The notes beneath the pieces were generated by a model. The model ran no database searches and was not told where the DNA came from. It saw nothing but the letters and a program-made list of their open reading frames with translations. This document shows positions 11,798 to 23,026 of a DNA stretch of 64,000 bases, in pieces. Each line of letters begins with the position of its first letter. The stretch's first letter is position 1. The translations under genes and the position numbers were made by a program. This DNA comes from Sesamum alatum (lineage: Eukaryota; Streptophyta; Magnoliopsida; Lamiales; Pedaliaceae). The stretch lies in the NCBI GenBank assembly GCA_034509735.1, contig JACGWO010000004.1:23727395-23791394 (forward strand), read 5' to 3'.

Positions 11798-12318
11798 TCA
11801 AGTATTTGTGACCAGGACTCGGCCAGATTTCTTGATCAACCCAGTAGGCGGGGGAGAAGGTGCACGATGCGTAGCTCCACCACGACTGGCCCCACTTGCC
11901 TTTTGCCCTTCATTCTTGATCCACCTAGGAGGTGGGCCTGGAGGAGGTGCACGATGCCCAGCTCCACCACGACTTTGGCCCCTTGCCTTTTGCCCTTCAT
12001 TCTTGATCCACCTAGGAGTCGCTCCAGGAGGAGGATGTGCACTATGCGCAGCTCCACCACGACTTGGGCCACTTCTCTTTTGCCCTTCATTCTTGATCCA
12101 TTTAGGAGATAGGCCTGGAGGAGGTGTACTATGCCCAGCTCCAGGACAACTTGGGCCACTTGACTTTTGCCCTTCATTCCGCAGCTCAATTGAGATCTTC
12201 CCAATTTGAATAGCATGACAATGTTTTTCATCGAGATGCCATGCCTCGTTCACAAAACAAAAGAGCTTAACAAAAGAACAAAAGCATACAATGCGAGAGC
12301 TTTCATACATATTGCCAT
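11798..12318 (-). pseudogene. PIP-like multi-copy secreted peptide precursor, frameshifted after the signal peptide
   Basis: From ATG at 12318 (or the in-frame ATG at 12306) the minus strand encodes a 22-residue hydrophobic signal-peptide-like segment (MAICMKALALYAFVLLLSS...) that stops at 12250. One base out of phase, the frame continues from about 12254 to a TGA at 11798-11800 with a variable acidic/basic stretch and four repeats of 29-30 residues. Each has NEGQK, then a decamer of type SGPSxxGxGH, then a proline-rich tail and usually WIK. The first decamer, SGPSCPGAGH (12131-12160), fits the PAMP-induced peptide (PIP/PIPL) consensus exactly. Such peptides are cut from secreted precursors and sensed by receptor kinases in plant defence and root growth. 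The shift lies in a T run, so one lost T, by mutation or assembly error, would explain it. CEP peptides share the xGxGH end and are the main alternative. Confidence 0.6.
11801..12178 (-). repeat. Four tandem 87-90 bp peptide-coding repeats
   Basis: Units at 12092-12178, 12002-12091, 11915-12001 and 11801-11914 (the last with a divergent tail). The DNA gcccttcattcttgatcca recurs at each boundary. Predicted decamers: SGPSCPGAGH (12131-12160), SGPSRGGAAH (12044-12073), RGQSRGGAGH (11954-11983), SGASRGGATH (11867-11896). The first is canonical. The others keep the S, G, A and H framework with substitutions. All share one frame over 378 bp with no stop, in a locus otherwise AT-rich. Confidence 0.85.
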
Positions 12319-12418
12319 CGTTTCTTGTTAATTTTTGATCTGACCAAGTAAAATGGTCTTAAGTTAATCTAGAGAATTAGCAAATTTTTGCCTCTGTTGT
12401 GAAGGTGGTTGATGCTCG

Positions 12419-12425
12419 ATTTATA
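12419..12425 (-). promoter_or_regulatory. Candidate TATA box of the peptide locus
   Basis: The minus strand reads TATAAAT about 100 bp before the ATG at 12318. This spacing would give a short 5' untranslated region typical of small plant genes. AT-rich surroundings make chance occurrence possible. Confidence 0.4.
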
Positions 12426-12426
12426 G

Positions 12427-12769
12427 ACAACAATACAAGAGATTATGCCAATACTAATTGTGTAAATTGTAAAATCATCTTGAGTAATCTAACGTTTCAT
12501 TTTATACACATATATAGTGCACCTACATAAATTAGTTCGTGTGTTTTTATGTGAATTAAGAGAAAGCGAAAATGATTACCTTTAGGCATTTTGTTTAATG
12601 ATTTTATTGAAATTTTGGTAAGTGCTTAGAATCAAGTTATAATGACAATAAATGTAAATTTATCATATTACTAATTATGTAGATTGTGAAATCATTTTGA
12701 CTCACTTCCAGCTAGCATTTTATTTTATATGTATTTATTTATTACACCTGCATAAATTAGAACATCTAA
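12427..12769. other. AT-rich sequence upstream of the peptide locus, nothing recognised
   Basis: No gene, RNA or repeat signature was recognised beyond the AT-rich composition. It may contain upstream regulatory DNA of the peptide locus. Confidence 0.4.
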
Positions 12770-13550
12770 CTATGACTAATTGCCATGGTTAATACTAAAT
12801 AGCAGTACCAAATAGTCATGGATCACGGTCACGCAACAGTTGTCGGCCGCGGTTTTTGCGAGGGTGGCTAAAAAATTTGCCATGGCTAAAAGTTGTGACG
12901 AATGTTTTTCCCACGGCTTTTGAGCCATGGCAAATAAGTTTTCATGGTGAAATAAACTAGTTTTGCATCGATTTTTATTTAACCACAATTAATAATAGTT
13001 ATTTACTACGGTTTTTAGTCATAGTTATTAAAAATATAGTTATTTACTATGGTGTTTAGCCATAGCCATTAAGGAAAAACTGAAAATCATTACTTTTTAG
13101 GCATTTTATTTATTTATTGCAACGATAGTCTTGTAAATATAGATTTCTAGAATAAGGTTACAAAGAGAATAGATGTAAATTTATTATAATACTAATTATG
13201 TACATTGTCACATCATTTTGAGTGTTTTCCAGGTTTTCATCTTATATACATATTTATTAAATTACACCTGCGAATTAATTGATACGTAGTTATGTTAAAT
13301 AAGGAAAAAAAAGTGAATCATTATTTTTTAGACATTTTATTTATAATTTTATTGTAATTTGATCTTGTAATTATAGATATTTAGAATACAACTGTAATGA
13401 GAATAAAATAAAATTTTCTTGCTAACGAATTTAGCAACAGATTCTTTAAAATATATATTAAATAGAGTAGATGAGCAACAAAAATTTTACTTGCCAATTA
13501 AATTTTAGCATTAAATTTTTTCGTAGCTATTGAACCATTTTCTTGTAGTG
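12770..13550. mobile_element. Decayed CACTA-type DNA transposon end
   Basis: Ends with TTTTCTTGTAGTG at 13538-13550, the reverse complement of the CACTACAAGAAAA terminus usual in plant CACTA (En/Spm) elements. The preceding 700 bp carries short inverted sub-terminal repeats of the gccatggctaaaa / gagccatggcaaat kind (12780-12960) and the actatggtgtttagccatag kind (13000-13080). No transposase frame and no opposite terminus was found, so it is a fragment or non-autonomous remnant. The left limit is approximate. Confidence 0.55.
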
Positions 13551-14361
13551 ATTGGTCGATACATATTTATGTGTTATGCCCCAAAAATGCACCCAACCTA
13601 AAGAGGGAGTTCAATTTGGATAAAGACCAAATAGGGGCCAAGATGCACATGGCCCAAGGGAGAATGACTCCTGACGCAAGGCCTTGGGGTATCCCTTGGG
13701 GAAATGGACTGTAGTAGGAGTCCAACGAGGAGACGATGATTGGGCAGACAACTGGACACCGACGTATCCTTATGCACAGTTGGCAGAAAGCCATTTGACC
13801 ACCTGGAAGAAGGACAACCACGCTACCTCTGATAAGGCTTGGGGATCTAGGCGGATCACCATACTCATCCTAACTACTCCTTGGAAATCCCGGAGCATAT
13901 CCTAGGAGGAGGCTCATCTAATCACAATCTTTAAAGGTCTCTTCCGAATTTGTTGGAGGCTTATCTGTGGCAACTACCGGCCCGAGACACGAGGAGGTTA
14001 TACTTCTTTAAATGGCAGGTGTAACCCCTTTTTTCTAGCTGGTCAGCGTAATGCGGCAAACAGACGCATGGAACTCCATGAAGGGTGCCAGACAGGGGTA
14101 ACACAAGGCTGGAAGTTGGCATCGACAGATGATGGTGGTTGCTAATGGCGATTGATGCGTGTTATGGTGCCATGACACTAGGCCAAGAGTTGGCACATGG
14201 TACACAGGTTGGCCTAATGAGGGAATGTTAGGTGACAGCATAGGCAAGGCTGTGCCACAGGTGCCGGGCAGACTTGGACATCGGCAGTGACGAACGACAC
14301 CATGTGGGCAAAGTGGCCAAGACTTGAGGGAAGTTGGCAGGCAGATGCGCCTGGATGGGCG
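13551..14361. other. Unclassified sequence between CACTA end and El-4
   Basis: Less AT-rich than its left neighbour. It starts near a TGTTATGCCCC sequence (about 13572), which resembles the start of some gypsy-type LTRs, but no matching end or primer site was seen. Two minus-strand open frames (13567-13821, 14035-14388) show no recognisable domain. The last five bases (gggcg) are the left flank of El-4. Confidence 0.4.
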
Positions 14362-16367
14362 TGTTAGAATAGGTGACCATGAAGCCAATCTTATTAGCCT
14401 AATGTAACCTATGTTTGAACAATTTCAGAGTTTTAATAAACTATAATGAATAAGAAAGTGATATTCATTTGGCTTATACTTTGTCTGTGTTCACTTTATT
14501 GCTTTATTATAATTGTTCATTACACAAGCAAAGCCTACAGACTGAAATCACATTCCGGGAAACTGGAACTATACATTGGATGGTAGGTTCATGAAATTAG
14601 TTTCGCCGAATCGATCTGAAATTCTCCAAGTCAAGGAATCTCGAGAAAGGGCATCGAGGATCCATTTGAGACTTGCACTAAGCATCTGTTGTCATGTTTC
14701 ATGGACAAGTGACGAGGCTCGTCCATATAGTGGTAGTGGGTCAGCTAGCTAGGTGCAGCTGACTGAGGTGAGTCGCCGAAACCGTCTTATGGAAGACCTT
14801 GAGTAGGGTCAGTTAGGTATGACTTGTGTTCCCGGTTTCAACAGTGCAAGTTGATCCTTGGATTTGAGTGATTAATGAGATCCTGCACACTGTGCCTGTA
14901 TATTAGGTATGGCGAGAGATTACCAAGTCGTAGTTACTGTGTAGTCATAAGCCCTATCTAGTACAGTGACAATGTGCAGTGTGACAATAGATCCCAAGAG
15001 ATGATCCATCTCCTATCGCAGGGCTGACAATAGCATCTCACTATACTCTAAGACTCTTCCCTTATAAATCTGTGGCCACAGTAAACTAAACAGAAGGGTG
15101 GAACCCCAGTGATGTTTAGTAAGGACGAGGCAAAACATAGGTCTAAGATGGGTACCTACGTTTCCGTGCCCTAGACCCTAAGTGGTGAGACTGAAGATGG
15201 AAGGATAAAAGTACTGTAGAGCCTAAATGTCCACACCACGTATATTCACCTTGTCTCTAGTGCCATGGACCATTGCTAGACGGCCACCCATGGTAACGGA
15301 CGGATTCCTGTCATACGATGGTTGGGAATTCGACCAAGTTTAGCTTAGGGTGAACCTAAAGAGTCACACACAATCCGCACACGTAAGGTATTTAATTTAG
15401 AATTAGATTTGGAGAGGTAGGATGATTAAATTGGATATAATCGGTTCTCTTTTTTTTTGGGATGTTGATTCCTTTAATTAGATGAAAAGGAATTAACTAA
15501 ATAAATAAATTGAATTTATTGGAATTAATCATGTGGGCTTAAAATAAATATTATTATTTATTTTATTTATTTATGGCCCCATTGATTATTTAAATGAGAT
15601 TTAAATATTCTATAAAATAAATGGATGGTTGAGATTGAAAGGAGAGATGAGTGGGTAGGATTGGTTTTGACCAATTCAAGACCTACTTTAGCTAGGACAT
15701 TGACTAGGTCAAAATCCTAGTCAAATTAAAGTTCTAAAGTTGGAGGTTGAAGAGGAATAGGGATTCCTCCTCTATAAATACTCCTAGGGTTTAACTCTAG
15801 AAAGGATGATGAGAATTCAAGAAACACATGCGCACACACACAAACACACACTCATCTCTCTCTAGGCTCGGCCATTTCCCCCCTTTTCCCAAGAAATTAT
15901 TTTTGGTTCTTTTGTTTCATACAATTGAACCTAAGGAGGATTGATCATGTTAATTCATAATGTTTGGTCGATCCATCCTTTCTAAATTATATACATTTGA
16001 TTTTTCTCTAGCACGGGGATCAACATACGTAGGTGAATTGCGTGTACGATTTAGAGGGTCTCAATTCGAGATCTTGGTGCAAGACGGGGAACAACGCAAG
16101 TAGCAGTTTGAAGACAAAATGACAATCGGGTAGGTTTTTACGTTCTGGCACTTTCAGTTTCTACAACGCTATGGCCTCCATAATTTGCATGTTCCATATT
16201 TGTCATGAGATACACCGAACGCCTGGGAGGTTCAAGGGAACACCCCTTGAACGTGTAGATTTAATTCACTATTATGCATGTTTAAAATTCAATAATTCCT
16301 ATTTTATACCGCGCTTCTGCATTCACGCTCCTCCCGGAACGATCCACATTCCTATCAAAGGTGTTCA
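14362..16367 (+). repeat. El-4 5' LTR
   Basis: TGTTAGAATAGG start, GTGTTCA end, 2006 bp, immediately followed by the primer site. Carries the TTGACTAGG/GGTCAAA group at about 15660-15725 and a TATAAATA box at 15773-15780, then a (CA)n-rich transcribed start. The ending GTGTTCA differs from the CTTTCA of other copies. Confidence 0.92.
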
Positions 16368-18209
16368 GTGGTATCAGAACCCGGTTTGGTGTATAGGCCT
16401 AAGGTTTTATATGTGTAAAAGCATGAATTATGTGTTTCTTGATTTATGTATTTTCAAGCATGTTGTTTTCATGTAGTTTATCATACATGAGTTCTTGGTG
16501 TTTTGGTATTTCTTGGTTTCTTGGGAAAACAGTGCAGAAATAATAAAATGGAGAAAGAAACGGCCTACGCGGCAGCCCATGGCTGTCCGCGCGCGCAGTG
16601 CGCATAGCCAGGCGCGCACGTAGGCAGGGGAGCCTACGCGCAGCTGCTCGGCCAAGTGCGCACGGCGCGCGCGCAGACGCTGCCGACCGCGCGGCCAGGC
16701 GCGCGCGCACGCAAGCGGAGGCACTTGCGCGTGCACGTGCCTGGTGTTTTCTTGCTTCTTTAAAATTTTCGAATATATTTCTGAAAATCATTTTATTTAT
16801 TTTGCATGTTTTATTCAAGACATTATTTGGGAAAAGGTGTTTTATTTTGATTAATTTGGAACTTCAAAATTTAATTATTTTCGAATAATGAGGAAAGTTT
16901 TTCCTAACAAGAAAAGGGATTATCAATGTTACACCAAGTTTGCATGTATGCCTCGTTCTCTTAATTCTTTTATGGATTATGTGATTGGATATCAAGGTTT
17001 ATGTGCATGAATTATATGATTGAAAATCATGAATTATGTGCGTCGATTGAGAACGGATGATCACAAGCCCTAGACCGAATGTATGGTTTAATTTTATGTT
17101 GGGCCTGTGTGCCTCTTTTATTTTCTCCTCCTCTCTTCTATTTACCTTGGAATAATAAGGCATTCTATCTCCCTCCAATTGTCCTTCCCCCCCCCCCCCC
17201 CCCGCGATTTTTGCTGGGGTTTCTTTTTAAAATTGTAATGAGAGTAGTATAGTGCTGACGTAGCACTTTGTTTTGATTTCCAGTGTGGAGATGAAGGATG
17301 GCCCAGAAAGGAGAATCCAAGGGGTTCCAAGGAGACCCGGTGGAAAAGGAGCCAAGGCTCATCAGTGTGTTGATGGGTTGTGATTATTAAATATAATAGT
17401 GTAGGACCAACCTTAGATTGACCATAGATCCATTGCGAGCTCCGTGGGTCGCATAGGATTTGGGCTTGTGATCATCCAATAGGGGCGTGCTAGGCTTTAA
17501 TTTTGCATGTGGCTCTTATGGTGAATGAATGGTTTATTTCGTATAGTTGCTATGGCATGCAAACCTTTTCTTTTAATGCATTATGGATGAATGTATGAAT
17601 GTATGAGATCTCGGTCATTAAAACTCTCACTTGGTTGGACCAAGTTGAATATTAGACCCTTTATAAATAGACTAGGACTCTAGGAGTTCGTCCAAGCCTT
17701 CCATTCATGGAAAAGTGAGGAAGCTAGTTTCAGTCGATAGCATGGTCTCACGAGTCATGGCACGACTATCATGCTTAAAAGAAGCTGCTCTTTATCATTA
17801 ACGAAGAGTACACTCCTATTGCCTGTCTCACGAGTCGTGGGGGTAGCAGTGAGTCTATGAATCGATTGATTGGGTCGGGTCTAATGCCGGAATAACGTGA
17901 TTCGCTTGGAGTACTCGGGATCACGTAAAAGGGTGAGGCAGTTATCTTGGGAATCTTGTTGAACAAGAATGGTTTGGAATACCTCCGACAGCTTGTCTTC
18001 CATGCGAATCATAAAAGCGGGGCATGGAAGGTATCGATGTAGATCCCGAGCCCACTAAGAAAAGAGTTTCCCGAAAACAACGTTTGAGAGTGTCGTGTTT
18101 TCATAGAAATAGTAAGATAATTAAATGACTGAAGTCCAAGTCTTTAATTTTATTAAAACTTTTTATTCTATTATACTGATTAAAGTTATGTTTTAAATAT
18201 AGATTTAAA
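16368..18209 (+). other. El-4 leader with primer site, short GC island and poly-C
   Basis: Primer site TGGTATCAGAACCC at 16369-16382 (one G to A change from the usual form). A GC-rich island at about 16562-16742 holds two clear hairpins: arms CGTAGGC (16619-16625) and GCCTACG (16632-16638) with loop AGGGGA, and GCAAG/CTTGC arms around 16711-16728. A run of 17 C lies at 17187-17203. The paired motif CACGAGTC(A/G)TG is at 17749-17759 and 17829-17839. No coding function seen. Confidence 0.8.
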
Positions 18210-20287
18210 ATGTCTAAGAACCCATTATCAACCGTACTTGAGACAAACAAGTTTAATGGAACTAATTACAACGACTGGTTGCGAAATCTGAGGAGAGTCC
18301 TCGATCACGAGAACCAAGGCTATGTCATGGACAAGCCGTTTCCACGGACCTTGCCGAAAGGATCCACACCAGAGGAACGTGAGACATTCGAGACTTGGCA
18401 TCAGGGTAACCGGAAAGTCCGTAGCATCATACTTGCCTTTATGACGAATGAGATTCAGAAGCAATATGAGAGTCTAGACGATGTCCCTTCCATTATAGCT
18501 CGCCTGAAGGATTGCTATGCAGTCCCTGACCGACATACTACGTATGGCGCGACGAAGGCGTTCTTTGGATCTAAAATGACTGAAGGGTCCTCTGTACATG
18601 AGCATGGGGTTAAGATGCTTACCTTGGTGGAAAAGCTCGAAGACCTCAAAGCAGGGCTCGATAACGAGACGTACATTGATGTGATCCTTCAGTCACTCCC
18701 ACCCTCCTTCGACCGGTTCATTGTTAACTACAACATGAATGCTCTTGAGAAGGGTATCCATGAGTTAATTATTATGTTGATGCAATACGGGGCAATGACC
18801 AAAAAGTCTGTGCCGTCGGTATTGTTTAGAGAGGCTTCGGCTTCCAAGACGAAAGGCAAGAGTGCTGGACGTTGGAAAAGGAAGAAGGGAAAGGGAAAGG
18901 CCATCAAAGCTGCTACCAACATTAAGAGTGCCCTGGTTTCCAAGGTGGGGAAAGGCAAACGGAAAAGGAAGGTTGACTCAAAGCAACAGTGAAGGGCAAA
19001 TGACATATGTATTCATTGCCGTGAGAAAGGGCATTGGAAGAGGGATTGCCCCAAACTCCTCTCCAAGCAAGGTATTTTTGTGATTGAGGTTAATATGGTT
19101 ACTAACTCTGACTCTTGGGTATTAGATACTGGCTATGGAGCTCATATTTGCAACAACTTCCAGGTGTTGAAAAGAAGCAGAAGGTTGAGTAGCGGTGAAA
19201 TAGTCCTAAAGCTTGGAAATGGCAAGGGCATCTCTGCAGAAGCAATAGGATCCGCCACCTTAGTAGTTAGTGATCATATTAGTATAGAATTAGAGCGAGT
19301 TTATTATGTACCTAGCATGATTAGAAACATCATTTCCATTCCATTGTTAGACAATATTGGTTATGAGTTTTCAATCAATAAAAATTATTTTTATTTGATG
19401 AAGGGTGGATTTACTCATCTGTTTGGTACGCTTAATAATTGTCTCTATATCTTACAACAAACAAATTTTCTTCTGAATACTCAACATAAATGTAAAGTAG
19501 ATAATGATGGGATTGCACGACTGTGGCATGCAAGGCTAGGTCATATCTCCCAAGAAAGGATGAAGAAATTGGTAAACTCAAAGAACCTTGAGGTTAGGGA
19601 TTTGAGTGATCTACCAACTTGTGAATCCTGCCTTAGAGGGAAAATGACCAAGAAGCCCTTTGTATGACAAAGCAAGCTTGACACAGGTCTGTTGGTCTTG
19701 GTCCATACAAACGTGTGTGGACCACCAAAGAGGCAAGCTCGAGGTGGATTCTCCTACTTCATAACCTTCACCGATGATCATTCACAGTATGGTTATGTTT
19801 ACCTAATGAGGTACAAGTCTGAAGCTCTTGAGAAGTTTAAAGAATTTAGACTTGAAGTTGAGAACCAAACCGGCTGCATAATTATAGTCCTACGGTCAGA
19901 CCGAGGCGGTGAAACCTTAGTACCGAGTACCTTAATTATCTTAGAGAAAATGGTATAATCTCTGAATCGACACCTCCCAGGACGCCGTAATTGAAAGACG
20001 TCTCTGAAAGGAGGAATCGAACCTTGTTAGACATGGTCCGATCTATGATGAGTTTTACTGAGTTGCCCTTGTCTTTTTGGGACTACGCATTGGAAACCAC
20101 AACCAAGTTGTTGACCTTAGCGCCGACCAGTGTAGTGACCCAAACACCATATGAGATATGGCACGACAAGCCTGCATCCTACAACTACTTAAAAGTGTGG
20201 GGTAGCCCTGCATACATCAAGAAGCTAGTGGGAGACAAGCTAGAATCAAAGTCTAGTTTGTGTAGGTTCGTTCGATACCCTAAAGAA
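18210..20287 (+). pseudogene. El-4 gag-pol (gag, protease, integrase), broken
   Basis: Gag starts MSKNPLSTVLETNKFNGTNY at 18210 and has the UBN2-type copia gag (NYNDWLRNL, LPPSFDRFIVNYN). A TGA at about 18990 stops it just before the CCHC knuckle, which is still encoded downstream in the same frame (CIHCREKGHWKRDC). The protease follows with DTG in LDTGYGAH. A second TGA (about 19665) interrupts the pre-integrase zinc region. A one-base loss near 19911 shifts the integrase core after SDRGGE. The last part (19991-20287) keeps [18 protein letters not shown]. The frame is cut by the El-5 LTR at codon SLCRFVRYPKE. Confidence 0.88.
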
Positions 20288-21008
20288 TGTTAGAATAGGT
20301 GACCATGTAAGCCAATTTTGGCAGGATTATGTAACCTATGTCTAGACAATTTCAGGTGTTTGATAAAATATATATGAATAAAGAAGTGAAAAAGTTCATA
20401 TGGCAATACTTTGTTTACGTTCACTTATATTTGCTTTTTACATATCTGTTCACTACGCAAACAAAGCCCACGGACTGAGACTCGATTTCGGGGATTGGGA
20501 CTACGCTTGGAGGTAGGTCCATGAAATTAGTCTTACCGAATCAGTCCGAAAATCTCCAAGTCAAGGAATCCCGAAAATGGGTACCGGGATTCCCTTTGAG
20601 ACTTGCACTAAGCATCTGCTGTAGTATTTCATCCACGGGTGAGGAAGGTCGTCTAAGCAGTGTTAGTGGGTCAGCATGCTAGGAAGCAGCTGACTGAGGT
20701 AACTCGCGGGAACCGTCTTACGGAGGACCTTGAGTATGGTCTGCAAGGTATGATGTATTCCCGATTCCAACGGTACAGGTCAAGTCCTTTGACTTGAGGA
20801 ACTGCTGAGTTTACCTGTGCATCAGGTCTGTATCTTAGATATGGTGAGAGATTGCCAAAATACTCTTGAGTAGTCATAAGCCATGTCTAGTGCAGCTCGG
20901 GTGTACAGAGTGACAGTAGTTTTCCAAGAAAGGATCTGTCTCTTGTCAAAAAAGGTATTGACAGTTGAGTCTCATGTATGCTCTGTGTCTTGTCCCTAAA
21001 AATCTGTG
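20288..21008 (+). repeat. El-5 5' LTR, first part
   Basis: TGTTAGAATAGG start. It runs 721 bp to the centre of a CTGTGGCCACAG-type palindrome where sLTR-2 is inserted; CTGTG at 21004-21008 is the left target copy. Confidence 0.92.
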
Positions 21009-23026
21009 TGTTAGAATAGGTGACCATATAAGCCAATTTTGGTAGGAATATGTAACCTATGTCTAGACAATTCTTTGGTATTTGATAAAATATTTATGAA
21101 TAAAGAAGTGAAAATTCATATGGCAATACTTTGTTTACGTTCACTTATCTGCATTTACATTTCTGTTCACTACGCAAACAAAGCCCACGGACTGAGTAAC
21201 GTTTTCGGGGACTGGGACTACGCTTGGAGGTAGGTCCATGAAATCAGTCTCACCGAATCAGTCCGAAAATCTCCAAGTCAAGGAATCCCGAAAATGGGTA
21301 CCGGGATTCCCTTTGAGACTTGCACTAAGCATCTGCTGTCGTATTTCATCGACGGGTGACGAAGGTCGTCTAAGCAGTGTTAGTAGGTCAGCGTGCTAGG
21401 AAGCAGCTGGCTGAGGTGACTCGCGGGAACCGTCTTACGGAGGGCCTTGAGTATGGTCAGCAAGGTATGACGTGTATTCCCGGTTCCAACGGTACAGGCC
21501 AAGTCCTTTGACTTGAGGAACTGTTGAGTTTACCTGTACATCAAGTCTGTATCTTAGATATGGTGAGAGATTGCCAAAATACTCTTGAGTAGTCATAAGC
21601 CATGTCTAGTGCAGCTCGGGTGTACAAAGTGACAGTAGTTTCCAAGAAAGGATCTGTCTCCTGTCAAAAGGTGTTGACAGTTGAGTCTCATATATGCTCT
21701 GTGTCTTGTCCCTGAAATCTGTGGCCACAGTGACTGAACAGAAGGGAAAAGGTTTCCCTTGCGGCGTTTGGTGAGGACAGACCGACACTTAGGTCCAAAA
21801 TGGGTACCTGCATTTTCCGTGCCCTAGACCCTAAGTGATGAGACCGAAGACAGAAGGACAAGTGTACTGTTAGAGCCTAAATGTTCATCCCCGAAAATTT
21901 CACCTAGTCTCTAGTGCCATGGACCGTTGCTAGATGGTCACCCATGGTAACGGACGGATTCTAGGAATCCGACCAAGTCTAGCTGAATGGTGAACCTAAA
22001 GAGTCACACACTATCCACACACACACTTAGTATTTAATTTAGAATTAAATATTGGAGTAAAGGAATGATTAAATTAGATTTAATCGGGTCCTATATTTTC
22101 TTGGAGAAATTAATTCCTTCTATTTGATAAAGGGAATTAAATTAATAAATAGGATTTTATTAAAAGGGTTGATTTAATGGGCTTAGAATAAATAATAATA
22201 TTTATTTATAATATTATATTTATTCTTTTAGCCTTTTGGAATATTTAATAGGATTTAAATATTCCATTAAATTAAAATCAACGGTTGAGATGGAAAGGGG
22301 AGATGGAAGGCTAGGATTCGTTTGACTAGGTCAAACACTAGTTTGACTAGGACTTTGACTAGGTCAAAATCCTAGTCAAATTAGGTTAGTTAGAGTTTGA
22401 GTTTAAAGAGGATTAAACTCTTCCTCTATATAAACCCCTAGCTTCCAACATTTAAGATTGATGATTCTTGAAAAACACACACAACACACACTCTCCCTCT
22501 CCTACCTCTCGTCCGCCCCCTCTCTCTTTCTCTAGCAAGAAAATATTTTTTTTTTCTTAGTTCTTTTTTGTTCTTGGAACATTAAGAACTTAGACGAACC
22601 AATACCGTTAATTGATAACGAGTTATTGCTTTGTCCACTCCAAAAATAATACTTGTTCGTTGCTAGCACGACATGCAAGATACGTGGGTGGATCGTGTGT
22701 CACGATTTGGAGGATCTCAAGAACGAGGTCTTGGTGCAAAACGGGGAACAACGCGAGTAGCAGTTGAAGACGAAAACGACAACGGGTAGGTCTCGTTTAA
22801 GATTTTCGTCTCTCTTTATTTTTCAACTCTATGGTCTCCATGATTTATTTAATTATTTTATGATCATGAGATACACCGAATGCCCGGGAACCTCAAGGGC
22901 ACACCCCTTGAGCGTGTTCTTTAAATTAAAAGCATGCCTTTTATTTTGTAAAAAAAATATGTTTAATTTTTTACCGCGCTTCCGCATTCGCGCAATTCCC
23001 GGGACGATCCACCGGATTTTCTTTCA
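21009..23026 (+). repeat. sLTR-2: solo LTR nested in El-5 5' LTR
   Basis: TGTTAGAATAGG...TTTCTTTCA, 2018 bp, with 5-bp target duplication CTGTG (21004-21008 and 23027-23031). No internal region. Contains the TTGAC cluster at about 22320-22380 and a TATATAAA box at about 22427-22434, followed by (CA)n and (CT)n. Confidence 0.93.

Larger units (their letters stand above)
14362..20287 (+). mobile_element. El-4: Ty1/copia element, 5' part (LTR, leader, gag, PR, INT)
   Basis: 5' LTR, primer site, leader and coding region up to the end of the integrase core, where El-5 is inserted at 20288. Reverse transcriptase, RNase H and 3' LTR of this copy were not found in the window. Several nonsense and frameshift changes show it is dead. 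Confidence 0.88.

Noticed and set aside
11808..12209. Plus-strand 133-codon frame opposite the peptide repeats, and a third frame 11836-12231 on the minus strand
   Set aside because: Shadows of the repeat unit. They lack a signal peptide and the conserved decamer, while the chosen frame has both the motif and a TATA box upstream.
14035..14388. Minus-strand 117-codon frame overlapping the El-4 LTR start
   Set aside because: Overlaps the LTR boundary, has no recognisable domain, and lies in unclassified repeat-like sequence.
18862..19083. 73-codon frame over the gag-knuckle junction of El-4
   Set aside because: Out-of-phase reading of the gag basic region and knuckle.
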